From: Nitrosospira multiformis
GTDB taxonomy: Bacteria; Pseudomonadota; Gammaproteobacteria; Burkholderiales; UBA11063
Reading direction: 5' to 3'
Assembly: GCA_020726205.1 (NCBI GenBank)
Contig: DYTA01000065.1
Location: 1 to 6,532 of the forward strand
Length of the DNA: 6,532 nucleotides
The first letter of the stretch is position 1, and the number at the start of each line of letters is the position of its first letter. Shown here in pieces: positions 6,305-6,532 of the stretch. The position numbers and the translations under genes are program-made. The notes beneath the pieces are model-generated. The model had not been told where the DNA came from and did no database searches. It worked only from the letters and a program-made list of their open reading frames with translations.

Positions 6305-6323
6305 ACGTACCAAACACGTACCA
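6305..6323. repeat. Two ACGTACCA direct repeats, 11-bp period
   Basis: ACGTACCA occurs at 6305-6312 and again at 6316-6323. The copies are one helical turn apart and stand out as G+C-rich within very AT-rich DNA. The function is unknown. Confidence 0.4.
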
Positions 6324-6376
6324 TAGTTTATTTATTATATTTACATCACCCTAAATGAATATTCTGCTAGAAATAA

Positions 6377-6424
6377 TTTTAAGTTGCTTTAATCAAAAAA
6401 CACTTGTTTTAAGTTACTTCATCC
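6377..6424. repeat. Imperfect direct repeat, 30-bp period
   Basis: TTTTAAGTTGCTTTAATC (6377-6394) and TTTTAAGTTACTTCATCC (6407-6424) agree at 14 of 18 positions, with 12 of the first 13 identical. The spacing is 30 bp, about three helical turns. The function is unknown, and the low complexity makes chance similarity possible. Confidence 0.35.
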
Positions 6425-6532
6425 CCAAAGTTAATATTCAACATAATACATAGCTCTTAATCACATGTAATATTAATATAACTTAATTCACATTGGATTT
6501 AATTCATCAGAATAAAATAACTGTTAATTAAA

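Larger units (their letters stand above)
6214..6532. other. AT-rich intergenic stretch with no supported gene
   Basis: This 319-bp tail holds no gene I can support on either strand. The longest short frames are 32 codons (6355-6453, +) and 20 codons (6262-6324, -), neither with a ribosome binding site. It contains three small repeat structures: an 18-bp palindrome at 6267-6284, a pair of ACGTACCA repeats spaced 11 bp apart at 6305-6323, and an imperfect direct repeat of about 13-18 bp at 6377-6394 and 6407-6424. No clear U-tract terminator for the tRNA is visible. It may be the regulatory region of a gene beyond the window edge. Confidence 0.6.

Noticed and set aside
6262..6324. 20-codon open frame on the minus strand after the tRNA
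   Set aside because: It is very short, has no ribosome binding site and no recognisable similarity; I considered a decayed integrase remnant at a tRNA attachment site but nothing supports it.
6355..6453. 32-codon open frame on the + strand in the right-hand tail
   Set aside because: It lacks a ribosome binding site, is low in complexity and overlaps the direct repeat; such a short frame is expected by chance.

Overview
This window is a housekeeping stretch from an AT-rich (roughly one-third G+C) Gram-negative proteobacterium. Protein-level details point towards the Betaproteobacteria, perhaps a low-GC member of the Neisseriales. SecF carries N-E-S where E. coli has N-D-S. MutL has the GFRGEGLASI form of ATPase motif III and an intact C-terminal endonuclease site. 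The SecF N-terminus also resembles neisserial SecF as I remember it. This placement is inference from recalled sequences, not from a search.

Layout, all genes on the + strand: 1-237 is non-coding as far as I can support; it holds a strong hairpin terminator (74-104) for something upstream and a probable yajC promoter. yajC (238-579) is followed by a 118-bp gap with two consecutive inverted repeats, then secD (698-2512) and secF (2535-3464), which ends at a clear intrinsic terminator (3480-3509). A second unit follows: dedA (3550-4185) and mutL (4189-6009), only 3 bp apart. A weak terminator-like hairpin (6053-6080) lies before a well-formed promoter and a single tRNA-Leu(UAG) gene (6129-6213). 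The last 319 bp (6214-6532) contain no gene I can support, only short AT-rich repeats.

How the genes work together: YajC, SecD and SecF form the accessory complex of the SecYEG translocon and use the proton motive force to pull preproteins out into the periplasm. DedA is an inner-membrane protein of the DedA/SNARE-associated family, recently linked to recycling of lipid carriers. MutL is the mismatch-repair ATPase; its endonuclease motifs suggest a MutH-independent repair pathway. The DedA and MutL functions are not known to be connected, so their pairing is probably transcriptional convenience.

I found no new defence, mobile or biosynthetic system. The points most worth a second look are the tandem hairpins between yajC and secD, the Asp-to-Glu change at the proton-relay position of SecF, and the Asp-Ser-Asn form of both normally Asp-Ala-Asn motifs in SecD.
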